The position numbers were made by a program, and so were the translations under genes. This document shows positions 1-9,754 of a stretch of 64,000 nt of DNA, piece after piece; position 1 is the stretch's first letter, and each line of letters starts with the position of its first letter. The notes under the pieces are model-generated. The model was given only the letters and a program-made list of their open reading frames with translations. It was not told the origin of the DNA and did not search any database. The stretch is from Mycoplasmatota bacterium (GTDB lineage: Bacteria > Bacillota_I > Bacilli_A > Haloplasmatales > Haloplasmataceae), in the NCBI GenBank assembly GCA_018394295.1, contig CP074573.1, forward strand, positions 372,001-436,000. The letters run 5' to 3'.

Positions 1-293
1 ACTCAGTAATGAACCAAGTTACAAATTGCAATTAATAAATATCAAATACAATAGTCACATAAATCAGAATAAACCCAGGGTTGTGCCTTTGTCTTCTGGA
101 ATTTGAAGTGATTATCTCAAGGCACACTGAGTTAAAAGGACAATTATAATACATATTATTACCAAAAATTATATAATACATTTTTTACTTTTTCTCCAGT
201 CTATAAGTATATTAAAAAAACCATTAAATATAATTGAATTCGCTGCTTTTTATGTTAATATATATTTAATAGTATTGTACGAGGAGATTTATT
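1..293. other. intergenic region upstream of the BspA-like gene
   Basis: I see no convincing gene here. A hairpin-capable pair of arms, GTGCCTT near position 92 and AAGGCAC near position 120, encloses about 30 bases, but no T-run follows, so it is not a clear terminator. The last 40 bases hold the Shine-Dalgarno GAGGAG (281-286) of the next gene. The window edge cuts off whatever lies to the left. Confidence 0.4.
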
Positions 294-1424
294 ATGAGAA
301 AAATTTTAGTAATTATTTTTGTTAGTTTTTTATTCACGATTATTGTTGGGTGTAATGATTCAACAGACAATCAATACACTATAACATTTAATAGTAACGG
401 TGGAACAGAAGTGTCTTCAATCACTCAAGATTATAATACTCAAGTAACAAAACCGGATGACCCAACTAAAGCAGGATATGATTTTGGTGGATGGTACAGC
501 GATAGTGATTTAACACAAGAATATTCATTCACAATAATACCAAAAGAAAATATCACATTATATGCAAAGTGGATAGAATTTTCTACTGAAGGTTTTGAAT
601 TTACTGTAGCAGGTAATTATTCATTTTCAGTAAGTGGATATAACGGATCAGACACTAATATTGTGATTCCTAAATATTACAAAGGCTATATAGTGGATTC
701 AATAGGTTCTTATGCATTTAATGAAGCAACAAGTTTAACAAGTATAACAATACCAAATAGCGTAACAAAAATAGGTTCTTATGCATTTAATGAAGCAACA
801 AGTTTAACAAGTATAACAATACCAAATAGTGTAAAAACAATAGGTGATTATGCATTTAGCGAAGCAACAAGTTTAACAAGTATAACAATTCCAAACAGTG
901 TTGAAAGAATTGGACATAACGCATTTTCAATGGCCGAGAATTTAACAAGCATAAATGTTGATATTGACAACTCTCAATATAGTTCTAAAGATGGAGTTTT
1001 ATTTAATAAAAATCAAACATTAATTATTAAATATCCAGAAGGTAAAAAAGAAGACACCTATGTAATTCCTGACAGTGTAACAATAATAGGTCTTTATTCA
1101 TTTTCCATAGCAACAAGTTTAAAAAGTATAACAATTCCAAATAGTGTAATAAAAATAGATCATGGCACATTTGCATTTGTAGAAAGTCTATCGACGGTAA
1201 TATTTGAAAAAAACAGTCAATTAATAACAATACGTGATCTAGCATTTTTAGGTACGAAAAATTTAACAAGCATAATATTAACTGCTACGACTCCACCATC
1301 CATAGATGGTCTTTGTGTTTACAAAGATAAGTTAAAAATCTATGTTCCATCTGATTATGTTAGCCTTTATAAAACTGAGTGGAAATCTTATGCTAGTATT
1401 ATTTATCCAATTTCAGAATCTTAA
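294..1424 (+). CDS. BspA-like leucine-rich-repeat surface lipoprotein
   Basis: Predicted surface-anchored protein of 376 residues. The N-terminus is a lipoprotein signal: a basic start, a hydrophobic run, then a lipobox ending in Cys20 (TIIVGC). Residues about 28-93 match an InlB-type B repeat (Listeria-Bacteroides repeat, with NSNGGTEV and GYDFGGWYSD). The rest is a series of about 23-residue BspA-type repeats (LRR_5 family) with the pattern LTSITIPNSV-IG-YAF. In other bacteria such proteins mediate adhesion or host and particle contact; the ligand here is unknown. The start is supported by GAGGAG about 8 bases upstream. It is monocistronic. Three repeats are nearly identical in DNA, suggesting recent expansion. 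Family assignment is firm, role is inferred. Confidence 0.9.
   Translation: MRKILVIIFVSFLFTIIVGCNDSTDNQYTITFNSNGGTEVSSITQDYNTQVTKPDDPTKAGYDFGGWYSDSDLTQEYSFTIIPKENITLYAKWIEFSTEGFEFTVAGNYSFSVSGYNGSDTNIVIPKYYKGYIVDSIGSYAFNEATSLTSITIPNSVTKIGSYAFNEATSLTSITIPNSVKTIGDYAFSEATSLTSITIPNSVERIGHNAFSMAENLTSINVDIDNSQYSSKDGVLFNKNQTLIIKYPEGKKEDTYVIPDSVTIIGLYSFSIATSLKSITIPNSVIKIDHGTFAFVESLSTVIFEKNSQLITIRDLAFLGTKNLTSIILTATTPPSIDGLCVYKDKLKIYVPSDYVSLYKTEWKSYASIIYPISES
702..908 (+). repeat. three tandem 69-bp coding repeats
   Basis: Units 702-770, 771-839 and 840-908 each encode one 23-residue leucine-rich repeat. The first two are almost identical and the third has diverged slightly. The period is an exact number of codons, so gain or loss of a unit keeps the reading frame. 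Confidence 0.85.
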
Positions 1425-1457
1425 TGAGTTACAATTGATGTTTCATTTAACTTAAAA

Positions 1458-1643
1458 TTGTTTAATGAAACGTCTTTTTGTGAAGTTAAAGTGTTTGATG
1501 TAACAGATGATACGATTAGCTATCGTTCACTTTTTACTAATAAAATATTCACTAAATCTAACAATAAACCATGGAGTCAGCCTTTTGAGGGAGATGACAT
1601 GGTTTATTTTATTAATTCAAAAAAACAAATGATGATGATTTAA
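1458..1643 (+). CDS. possible small hypothetical protein
   Basis: An open frame of 61 codons starts at a TTG that has no clear Shine-Dalgarno sequence. The product is polar with no signal peptide, membrane segment or motif I recognise, and it ends in a run of methionines. It follows the BspA-like gene by about 30 bases in the same direction. It may be a remnant of a longer gene or a chance frame. I cannot assign a function. Confidence 0.25.
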   Translation: MFNETSFCEVKVFDVTDDTISYRSLFTNKIFTKSNNKPWSQPFEGDDMVYFINSKKQMMMI

Positions 1644-1860
1644 TTGGATTAAGAACAAATTAATTTTTATGGTTTGATCTACATCACACTACCCGGATAA
1701 TTATTGGTTTAGTGTTGAAAATATAAATAAATTAGGTAAGATTGCCATATAACAATTTCTTAGTTTACAACGAATATCACTTTTCAAAAAAATGTATTTA
1801 CAGTTAGTTCAATTTTGTTTATTATATTAAGGGTGTATAAAAAGATAAGGAGTTAAAAGT

Positions 1861-3411
1861 ATGAGCGTTTTAACAGTAAAAAATGTAACCCATGGATATG
1901 GAGCACGATCAATTTTAGAAGATGTTTCTTTTAGATTATTAAGGGGGGAGCATGTTGCCTTAGTTGGTGCGAATGGAGAAGGAAAATCAACATTTTTAAA
2001 TATTATCATTGGTAATTTAGTACCAGATGAAGGTATGATTGAGTGGTCTAGTCGAGTTAGTGTTGGTTATTTAGATCAACAATCTAGTTTAAAATCTGGG
2101 ACAACGATAATGGATAATTTACGTTTAGCCTTTGATCATCTATATAAATTAGAAAAAGAAATGTTTGAATTATATGAGAAGATGGCTGAATTAGATGACA
2201 TGGATAAGGCTTTAGAGGATGCTGCTGAAATTCAAAATATATTAGATAGTAGTGGATTTTATATAATCGATTCCAAAATAGAAACCATAGCTCGTGGTTT
2301 AGGATTAAGTGAAATTGGTCTTCAGACACTTGTAGATGAATTAAGTGGTGGTCAAAGAACAAAAGTATTGTTAACAAAATTATTACTTAAAAATCCAACC
2401 ATCTTAATATTAGATGAGCCAACAAACTATCTAGATGTTAATCATATTGAGTGGTTAAAAAACTATTTAAAAAATTATGAAAATGCGTTTATTTTGGTTT
2501 CACATGATATTCCTTTTGTAAATGAAGTTTGTAATCTTATTTATCATATTGAAAATTGTGAATTAACTCGTTATGTTGGTAATTATGATGAATTTCTACG
2601 TTTATATGAACTGAAGAAACGTCAAATAGAAAAGGATTATAATCGTCAACAAAAAGAAATTGAGCGTTTAGAAGATTTTATCGCAAGAAATAAAGCAAGG
2701 GTCGCTACTAGAGGAATGGCAAATAGTCGTGCAAAACAATTGGCTAAAATGGATATAATAGAGAAACCACGTCAAAAACCAAAGCCTATATTTTCCTTTA
2801 AAGAAGCAAGAACACCAAGTAGAGTTTTAATTGAAGCGAATGATTTAGTGATAGGTTATGATTCACCAAGTAGAGTTTTAATTGAAGCGAATGATTTAAA
2901 AGGAAAAAAAATAGCGATTTGTGGTGTGAACGGATTAGGAAAGTCCACATTATTAAAGACAATTCTTGGGATTATTCCACCTATTGAAGGATCAGTTGTA
3001 TTTGGAGATCATGTTATCTATGGTTATTTTGAACAAGAAGATCACAAAGATAACGCCAAAACAGCATTAGATGAAATATGGGATCTGTACCCATCACTAA
3101 CCAATCATGAAGTTCGTCAAGAATTAGCTAAATGTGGTTTAACAACTGATAATATTTTAAGTCCTATGAAAGTACTATCGGGTGGAGAAAATGCGAAAGT
3201 ACGTCTTTGTAAATTGCTTTTACGAGAGTTAAATTTACTTATATTGGATGAACCTACCAATCATTTAGATGTCGATGCTAAAGATGAACTAAAAAAAGCA
3301 ATTAGCGAATTTAATGGAACGGTTATAATTGTAAGTCATGAGCCTCATTTTTATGAAAGTTTTGTAACTGATATATGGAATGTAGAAAACTGGACCACAA
3401 AGGTTGTATAA
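1861..3411 (+). CDS. ABC-F family ATPase with a duplicated segment in domain 2
   Basis: A soluble protein of 516 residues with two ABC ATPase domains and no membrane segments, as in the ABC-F family that acts on ribosomes (translation factors or antibiotic-resistance proteins). Domain 1 shows Walker A (GANGEGKST, about residues 37-45), signature LSGGQ and Walker B (LILDEPTNYLD). A charged linker follows (about 245-310). Domain 2 shows Walker A GVNGLGKST, signature LSGGE and LILDEPTNHLD. AAGGAG precedes the ATG. Oddly, the start of domain 2 contains the peptide SPSRVLIEANDL almost twice, because a 35-bp stretch is repeated 51 bp apart. The second copy sits where the first strand of the fold just before the P-loop is expected, so activity may be impaired. 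Subfamily is not determined. Confidence 0.9.
   Translation: MSVLTVKNVTHGYGARSILEDVSFRLLRGEHVALVGANGEGKSTFLNIIIGNLVPDEGMIEWSSRVSVGYLDQQSSLKSGTTIMDNLRLAFDHLYKLEKEMFELYEKMAELDDMDKALEDAAEIQNILDSSGFYIIDSKIETIARGLGLSEIGLQTLVDELSGGQRTKVLLTKLLLKNPTILILDEPTNYLDVNHIEWLKNYLKNYENAFILVSHDIPFVNEVCNLIYHIENCELTRYVGNYDEFLRLYELKKRQIEKDYNRQQKEIERLEDFIARNKARVATRGMANSRAKQLAKMDIIEKPRQKPKPIFSFKEARTPSRVLIEANDLVIGYDSPSRVLIEANDLKGKKIAICGVNGLGKSTLLKTILGIIPPIEGSVVFGDHVIYGYFEQEDHKDNAKTALDEIWDLYPSLTNHEVRQELAKCGLTTDNILSPMKVLSGGENAKVRLCKLLLRELNLLILDEPTNHLDVDAKDELKKAISEFNGTVIIVSHEPHFYESFVTDIWNVENWTTKVV
2813..2898 (+). repeat. 35-bp direct repeat inside the ABC-F gene
   Basis: Positions 2813-2847 and 2864-2898 are identical over 35 bases and are offset by 51 bases (17 codons), so the frame is kept. 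This is best read as an in-frame local duplication, or a template switch that overwrote native sequence upstream of the second Walker A. Confidence 0.85.
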
Positions 3412-3420
3412 AAATAATTA

Positions 3421-3446
3421 AAAGCCCTGCTTCTTTGCAAGGCTTT
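3421..3446. terminator. hairpin between convergent genes
   Basis: Ten-base arms starting AAAGCC and ending GGCTTT, with one mismatch and a six-base loop, lie between two convergent genes. A-rich and T-rich flanks could let it work in both directions. Confidence 0.55.
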
Positions 3447-3454
3447 AATTATTC

Positions 3455-4891
3455 TTAATTAAGAAATAATGGATTATCAGTATAAAATAATGGTGCTGAG
3501 CAATAAAAGTTTACACGATTATCACTTACATTTTCATAATCAAAATCATTAGTATGAACGATATCATTTAAACAATAACAATAAGATATATTTGAACGTT
3601 CATCAGCATCTAAAATTCTTCCCCATACATTACGTTCATAAGAATAATGTTTAACTAGGTAACCATAGTCAGTATAAGTAAAGATATTTTTATATAATAG
3701 TTTTTCATTGATATAATGATCGATTGAAGCAATTTTTGTTTCAACGGTATTATAATTAATAGAAAAACGATGAAAAGTATTATCTACAATCATACTTGTA
3801 ATAACTGGTGTTTTATAGTAGGTTACAACCTTCTTTATGGGGCTAATATAAGTTTGATATTCAATGGATTTTACTTCTAATTCATCTGCGTGTGAAAACC
3901 TATTATAATAGGTTTCTTTTACCGTATCATTTGGCCATTTTTGAACGGAATAAAGGTTATGTAAAATAAATTGGTTTTCAGTATCATCATGTTTTTGTAA
4001 GCGAAATAATTCAGATGAGTCTTTCTTTACCACAATTTCTTTATTTTCGATTAAATTAGCAACAAGGTTATTTTCTTTGTTTATTTGCCTTATACCATCT
4101 TCATTAAAGACTTCATTAATATGGTTTGATGAAAATTCGATTTCATTATAAATGTTTTCAATCGTGTCTTTTTCTAGTATTGGGAGTAATGATAAATCTA
4201 TATCAGTGATAGATTTAATATCTTGTTTAGTTAATACATAAGTTGTTTTTTGCCGTTTTAATAATTGATTATTTTCATAGAAATATTTATGGTCAATATA
4301 AACAATTTGATTATCTTCTTCATTAATGACACCAAAAGTAATATTTTTATCTTTTTTAGTAGTTATGTTTAGAAGTTTTGGACAGGTTCCAATATCTTGA
4401 TGTTGATAGATTTTATTACCATACCAATCATAAAAAGAACAGGTTTCAAGACTTGGAGTTAAGAAATGATTGATATAGAAAATTTGTATATTTGCGATTA
4501 TGACAACAATAATGATAAAAATAAACGTGATTACTGTTTTCATTAAACGATTAAACTCTAAGAAGCTTCGTTCAAAATAATAAAAATATTCCTGAGAGAT
4601 ATTTTTATAAAAAGTAATTAAAAAATGAATGATAAATACTGATAATAATACGAGTGCTAATACTTGATAAAAATATATTTCATAGTTTTTTGGAGCTCTA
4701 TTTATAGGTCTGGAAAAGATAAAAATAGTTAAGATAATTAATAGGATCGTAACTTTAGTGCTTTTCATTGTTTCATATAATATTGACAATATTTTTTTTC
4801 CAGAAAATAAAGATTCTCTTTTTATCTTTCGATAATGTTTTAAATTATTTTTTACTGTTTTAATGTTTTTAAAAATAATAATCCCTCCCAA
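3455..4891 (-). CDS. membrane protein with large external domain, unknown function
   Basis: I do not recognise this 478-residue protein. It has a basic N-terminal 40 residues and then three hydrophobic segments (about 47-65, 75-97 and 118-140). A polar, Tyr/Asn-rich domain of about 330 residues follows with no motif I can name, and most likely lies on one face of the membrane. The start is uncertain. The longest frame opens with TTG at 4889-4891, but the Shine-Dalgarno-like GGGAGGG lies inside the first codons and no ATG or GTG stands at the normal distance after it. An ATT start or a later start at Met42 is possible. It is monocistronic and convergent with the ABC-F gene. Confidence 0.6.
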   Translation of the reverse strand: MGGIIIFKNIKTVKNNLKHYRKIKRESLFSGKKILSILYETMKSTKVTILLIILTIFIFSRPINRAPKNYEIYFYQVLALVLLSVFIIHFLITFYKNISQEYFYYFERSFLEFNRLMKTVITFIFIIIVVIIANIQIFYINHFLTPSLETCSFYDWYGNKIYQHQDIGTCPKLLNITTKKDKNITFGVINEEDNQIVYIDHKYFYENNQLLKRQKTTYVLTKQDIKSITDIDLSLLPILEKDTIENIYNEIEFSSNHINEVFNEDGIRQINKENNLVANLIENKEIVVKKDSSELFRLQKHDDTENQFILHNLYSVQKWPNDTVKETYYNRFSHADELEVKSIEYQTYISPIKKVVTYYKTPVITSMIVDNTFHRFSINYNTVETKIASIDHYINEKLLYKNIFTYTDYGYLVKHYSYERNVWGRILDADERSNISYCYCLNDIVHTNDFDYENVSDNRVNFYCSAPLFYTDNPLFLN

Positions 4892-5328
4892 CTTAGATTT
4901 ATTCTGTTGTTTATTACAATATTTTTATTGAGATATTTAGTAATAATAATATAAAAATAGAAATCAACATAATAAATTCCTTAACTAGTATTTATCTTAA
5001 GGGGTTTTTCTTTATATGTCAACATAATTTAATAAAAATTGAATGGGATATATACCTTTTACAGATCATAATATCGACATTTTTTAAGATTCAATAAAAT
5101 ATAAAGATCTTATTGTTTGAAAGTTAATTAGACACAGGACTATTCAAATTATAAATGGATTTGTGAAGTATTCGTTTAAAACTATTTGTTATTGGGTAAA
5201 GTAATGTTAGTAATAAAGAAAAACAACATGCAAGCATTATTTATAATCAAAATAATTTGTTTTAATAAGATATTTGTTTTATAATGGTAATAAGGGAAAA
5301 ATACAAAAATATGATTAGGAGAGAGACG
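4892..5328. other. intergenic region between divergent genes
   Basis: No gene is visible. An inverted repeat CCTTAA/TTAAGG near 4980-5002 is followed by T-rich DNA and could be a weak hairpin. The region must hold the promoters of the divergent membrane-protein and NYN-protein genes, but I could not single out a confident pair of promoter boxes. Confidence 0.35.
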
Positions 5329-6093
5329 ATGGAAAGAATATCAATCGCTATTTACATAGACTTAGAAAATATCAATAAAAATGTTGATATTAAAGAATTA
5401 ATGAATGATATCAGTTTACAGTATTCTAAAGAGGAATCAAAACCAGTATTCGCTGTTAAAATAGCATGTGGTAGAACACAAGCAATCACAAATTACAGAA
5501 GTCAGCTAGCTGAATTAAATTATGAAATAAGAGAAACACCGCATATTGCAAATAAAAAAAATCGAGCTGATTTGATCATTTCATTAGATGCATTTGAAAA
5601 GTTTTATATTGATCAACCAGATATATCATTATTTGTTTTTCTAACAAATGATTCAGATTATTCTGTTATTATGGACTTACTTAGAAAATATGGAAAAGAT
5701 GTTTGGTTAGTCACAAGAGAAGAGGATGCGAAAAGAGATATATTCCAAAATAGTACAGATAATATATTAATAATTACTGAATATACATTAGAAGATAAAG
5801 CACCGTTACAACAAAAATTATTTGGTGTAACAACTGAAATTGATAGAAGAGCTGTTTTAACCATGTTAAAAGTATTTAATACATTAGACCCAGATAAAGA
5901 ATATGAATTAGGTTATTTAAATAACCAATTTAATAAGCGGGATAACAGTATTAAAATGAAAAACACACAGTTTAAATCATTTAAAAGATTATATAAATTT
6001 TTAGAAGATCAATCTGTCATTAAAATTAAAAAAGAGAAAGGTGGAGATAAAGTTACTGATATAGATACTTCTAAAATAAAGGAAAATTTATAG
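5329..6093 (+). CDS. NYN-domain (PIN-like) protein
   Basis: 254 residues from the chosen ATG, which follows AGGAGAG by five bases; the frame stays open upstream to 5284 but without a ribosome site. Residues about 1-150 form a NYN (LabA/DUF88) domain, a PIN-like metal-dependent RNase fold. The expected acidic positions are visible in YIDLENI, RADLIISLD and LTNDSDY. Residues about 170-254 form a basic helical region that could be a winged-helix or OST-HTH-like nucleic-acid-binding module. NYN proteins are generally linked to RNA processing. No operon partner is seen, and IS DNA begins just downstream. Family is confident, substrate unknown. Confidence 0.8.
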   Translation: MERISIAIYIDLENINKNVDIKELMNDISLQYSKEESKPVFAVKIACGRTQAITNYRSQLAELNYEIRETPHIANKKNRADLIISLDAFEKFYIDQPDISLFVFLTNDSDYSVIMDLLRKYGKDVWLVTREEDAKRDIFQNSTDNILIITEYTLEDKAPLQQKLFGVTTEIDRRAVLTMLKVFNTLDPDKEYELGYLNNQFNKRDNSIKMKNTQFKSFKRLYKFLEDQSVIKIKKEKGGDKVTDIDTSKIKENL

Positions 6094-6212
6094 AGATATT
6101 CATTTATATTAGATTAGTGAAGGGGCTGTAAAAAAATAGTTTTTTAAAACTATGGAGCGATACTGAACTTACACCTGTCAAGTAGACAGAAACAAAAAAA
6201 GTAAAAATTTCA

Positions 6213-7400
6213 TTAAGCTGCTTTAAGATGGTTTCTATATTGAGTAGGGGCCATCTTATTTAATGTCCATTGATATCTCTTACAGTTATAATATCTCATA
6301 TAGTTATCAACAATTTTATATAACTCATAAAAGTCTTTAGCCTGTTGATAATCACATTCATCTTTGAAATGACCAAAGAATGTTTCCATTTTAGCGTTAT
6401 CAAGGCAATTACCTCTTCTAGACATAGATTGTATTATATTTAATTCTTTCAATTTATTTACATATGACGGATTTGTATAATGAACACCTTGGTCTGAATG
6501 AATCATGGTGTTTTTCAACTTTTTCTTTCCGTATTTCTTAACAAGTTGATCAATTATTTCAAGTGATAAATTTAAACTTAATCCTCTAGATAGCTTCCAA
6601 GCCACTATTTCTCTCGTACAAAGCTCTTTAACGACAGATAAATAATATCTTTGGTTACCATAGATTAAATAAGTTATGTCGGTCACAAATACAGTATCTG
6701 GCTCTTTAACATCAAACTGTCTATCTAATTTGTTTTCAAAATAATTGTGTTCCTTATTTGCCTGCATAATCCCTAAATAAGGGTTTACCTTACGTATTTC
6801 AGCTCGTATTCCATATTTCTTCATTAGTCTATAAATCTTCTTAGGATTCATGACAATGCCTTCATCGTTTTTTAAATCCATATTTATTCTTAAGTATCCA
6901 TGCTTCTTATTATGTTTTAACCATGTTTTTTTTATAACTACAAAATCAGCGTAATCCTGTTCTTCTCTTTTTTGTCTATTAGGTATTGTTTTAACCCACT
7001 TATAATAACCTGATCGAGATACTTCATAATATTTACATAATAACTCAATGGATATTTTAACTTGATCTTTTAATTTATGTATATAACGGAAAATATCTTG
7101 AGTAGGCTTAATTTTAAACTCATTTCCGCTTTGTTTCACTTCCTTTCCTAGCCTGTATTCTTTTTTTAATTCTTCATTTTCTTTTCTTAGGACTTCTATT
7201 AATTTCTCTTGGATCAGTACTTTTTCATCACTAGATAATTCTATTTCTTTCTTTGGTCGTCCTGATTTGCCATTTTTATTACGACCTCTATTTTTCTTAT
7301 AGAAGGATTCTTTTCCTTGTTCATCATATTGCTTTATCCACTTTAGTACATACATATCATTTTTATCTTTATTAAATGGTAGTTTATTTATTTCTGTTAA
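6213..7400 (-). pseudogene. IS3-family transposase, main part (DDE domain), disconnected by IS21
   Basis: About 395 codons of an IS3-family transposase. A helical segment with a basic, glycine-rich patch (NRGRNKNGKSGRPKK) and a leucine-rich coiled stretch precede an HTH_21-like region (LCKYYEVSRSGYYKW). The rve/DDE integrase core follows, with acidic residues in FVTDITYL, HSDQGVHY and DNAKMETFFGHFK. The N-terminal DNA-binding part lies 2.2 kb away at 9582-9754. The frame stays open through the junction into the IS21 tip (to 7421), but that extension is foreign. The catalytic core looks complete, while the protein as a whole should not be made. Confidence 0.85.
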
Positions 7401-7465
7401 TGTCAATATAAATTTCACCAATTTTGATTATGATAGATTCACCAATTATGGTAATTTACTCATAA

Positions 7466-8227
7466 TCATTTTTTATTAGGTTCAATACTTTCTATTTTAT
7501 CTTTAGTTCTGTATGATCTACCGACAATATTTATCACATGAGAATGGTGAAGTAATCGATCTAGAATGGCGTTAGCTAATACACTATCTCCAAATATTTC
7601 TCCCCATTTAGAGAGTGGTTTGTTTGTTGTTATAATTGTAGACTTTTTTTCATACCGTCTAGCGATTAATTGAAATAATAAATTAGATGATTCTGTATCA
7701 AGAGGTAAAAATCCAACTTCATCAATTACTAATACCCTGTATTTGGTGAAAAATTTTAATCTTGTTTCTAATCTGTTTTCTAAATGTGCTCGTTTAAGTT
7801 GTAAAATTATATCGTTACAACTTATAAAATAAGTACTTTTTCTTGATTTAGCTGCTTCAATTCCTATTGACGTAGCTAAATGAGTTTTACCAACCCCTGG
7901 AGATCCGATTAGAAGAATATTTTCATTATTCTCAATGAATTTTAAATATTTGAAATTTAATATTTCGTCTTTATTTATAGATGGTTGAAACCCAAAATCA
8001 AAATCATCTAATGTTTTAAGAAAGGGGAAATTAGCGACTTTAACACATGACGTTATTGCACGTTCTCGTTTAAAATTCATTTCATACTCTGTAAGTTCAT
8101 ATAACGAATCTACTATATTCTTTTCGCCTTTTGCGATAAGATTCAAATAAGAGTCGATATTGGCTCTAAAAAGGTTTAAATTTAGGGTTTCTAAGTTATT
8201 TAATAATTTATTATAATTATTTAACAT
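7466..8227 (-). CDS. istB: IstB-like transposition helper ATPase
   Basis: 253 residues, the usual IstB length. It is a DnaC/DnaA-like AAA+ ATPase that assists the IstA transposase. Walker A is GSPGVGKTHLA (about 104-114), Walker B is VLVIDEVGFLP, and the typical TTNKPLSKWGEIFGD and LDRLLHHSHV segments follow. The start Met sits downstream of a GAGGAGTA-type ribosome site. It follows istA on the same strand, inside the element. The gene looks intact even though its istA is broken. Confidence 0.93.
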   Translation of the reverse strand: MLNNYNKLLNNLETLNLNLFRANIDSYLNLIAKGEKNIVDSLYELTEYEMNFKRERAITSCVKVANFPFLKTLDDFDFGFQPSINKDEILNFKYLKFIENNENILLIGSPGVGKTHLATSIGIEAAKSRKSTYFISCNDIILQLKRAHLENRLETRLKFFTKYRVLVIDEVGFLPLDTESSNLLFQLIARRYEKKSTIITTNKPLSKWGEIFGDSVLANAILDRLLHHSHVINIVGRSYRTKDKIESIEPNKK

Positions 8228-8251
8228 CGCGTACTCCTCATCTTTCTACTA

Positions 8252-9459
8252 TTATCGTGTTATTTGATCTAATAATGCTAGATTTTCTTTTGCGATTTGA
8301 TCAATATCTAAATTATCATTTTTAATGGTGATACCAAGTGCAGCTTTATAATGGCTCTCATTATAATTAAATTTCTTGTTGGATATATTATGTATTATGA
8401 TTAAATCAGTGTTATAATAGATATAGAGTTTATCATCAATGGGTATCAATTTAACTCTTTTGTTTATAAACTTACTGGGTACAGAATATCCATTTCCTTT
8501 ATAATTTACAAGCAGTGTTTGCGGCACTGATTGTATATCTACGTTTTCTACGTAGGATTCTAACAGAATTTTGTTAGGTAAAGGATTTAGATATTCTTTT
8601 TCTTTTTCAAATAAGACACTCGGTGGTATATTGGTGGTTTGATTATTCTCTAGATTGACCTTGTTGTTTATCTTGTTCAATATATTGATCAGTTCCTCTT
8701 CATCTTCAAATTCACCATCATAAGGACGTAACCAAGCCAAGAATCGGTTAGCGGACTCATCTTTACCTTTTGTTTCTGGAGTCCTTGCCTTACATAATCT
8801 TATCGAAATTCCAAAATCCCGTTCAAATTGTTTTATTTTAGAATGTTTCTTTTTAGTTCCATTTGTGATGCTAACGACAGCTGACATATTATCCGTTAAA
8901 ATATGTTTAGGGATACCCCTAGATGATTTAATGTATCGATTACACAACGGATGAAGTCTTCTGTCGTTTTTGTTTTTGAATAAACGAATTTATGATACCT
9001 TGAGAATCCTAGAGTAGAAGTTAATACATTAAACTCAAATACTTCTCCGTACTTACTTATTAGTTTCATACTTTCTTTCCAATCTACTTGTAGTTGGTCT
9101 CCTGGCCTGGTTTCATATCTAACATGTGGAGTGGTGCTTTTAGGTATGGTAATATGATTATTTTGAGTATAGTGTCTAAAGGTTGAATATGCCGGTATAT
9201 TTTCATATTTATCTCTTAAATATTCATGAACTGCTTTCTTTGTTACGCCAGATTTATTCATCAAATGTGATATTTCTTCTTTATATTGATCAAATCCACT
9301 TTCGCGTTTTCTTGTAATCAATTTCTTTCCTCCATCTTCATAATATTTTTTAATAGTATGTCGGTCTAATCCATAGATTCTTGCTAATTCACTATAATTT
9401 GGTTTCATATCATACGTTCTCAATATATCTAACATTCCTAGTACATTTATTTCAGTCAC
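8252..9459 (-). pseudogene. istA: IstA-like transposase, frameshifted
   Basis: IS21-family transposase in two overlapping frames. The upstream part (9459 to about 8920) has an N-terminal helix-turn-helix region (ELARIYGLDRHTIKKYY) and the start of the DDE domain (LQVDWKESMKL). The downstream part (about 8920 to 8252) resumes with GIPKHILTDNMSAVV and holds the rest of the integrase core and the C-terminal domain. The two are out of phase at a run of four C on the + strand (8916-8919); one more base would join HLG to GIPKHILTDN. This is a disabling indel, or less likely a sequencing error. Confidence 0.88.
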
Positions 9460-9581
9460 TTTTTTTACCTCGCTTCAGTTCAACTGAAACTATTATACTA
9501 AAAAAGATAACCTAATTGATTATGTTATTACCAAAATTGGTAACTTTCTCATAATCAAGATTGGTTATCTTTATATTATCA

Positions 9582-9754
9582 TTAATAATTTCGAATATTT
9601 CCCTCATTGGATATCCTTGTTTTCTCATCTCTACAGCCTTAATCTTAAATTTAGGGGTATATTGAAGTATCTTACCTACCTTAAGCACATTAGGATTCTG
9701 TTCCAATTCTTGACGATGTTCTTTAATATATTCTTTAATACTTATTTTACTCAT
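9582..9754 (-). pseudogene. IS3-family transposase, N-terminal fragment
   Basis: About 57 codons from an ATG preceded by GGGAG encode the N-terminal part of the IS3-type transposase, including a helix-turn-helix-like stretch (KFKIKAVEMRKQGYPMREIFE). The frame then runs into IS21 DNA and stops at 9512. If the IS21 element and one TTAA are removed, this fragment meets the large fragment but one frame off. A 4-bp AAAT duplication at the join (near 7385-7395) would explain this, so the gene may have been damaged independently of the insertion. Confidence 0.75.

Larger units (their letters stand above)
7401..9581 (-). mobile_element. IS21-type insertion sequence, inner element
   Basis: The innermost element. 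Its ends TGTCAATATAAA (from 7401) and, reverse-complemented from 9581, TGATAATATAAA begin inverted repeats of more than 60 bp with internal sub-repeats, typical of IS21 ends. TTAA is present directly outside both ends (7397-7400 and 9582-9585), a four-base target duplication. It carries istA (frameshifted) and istB. Confidence 0.85.
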
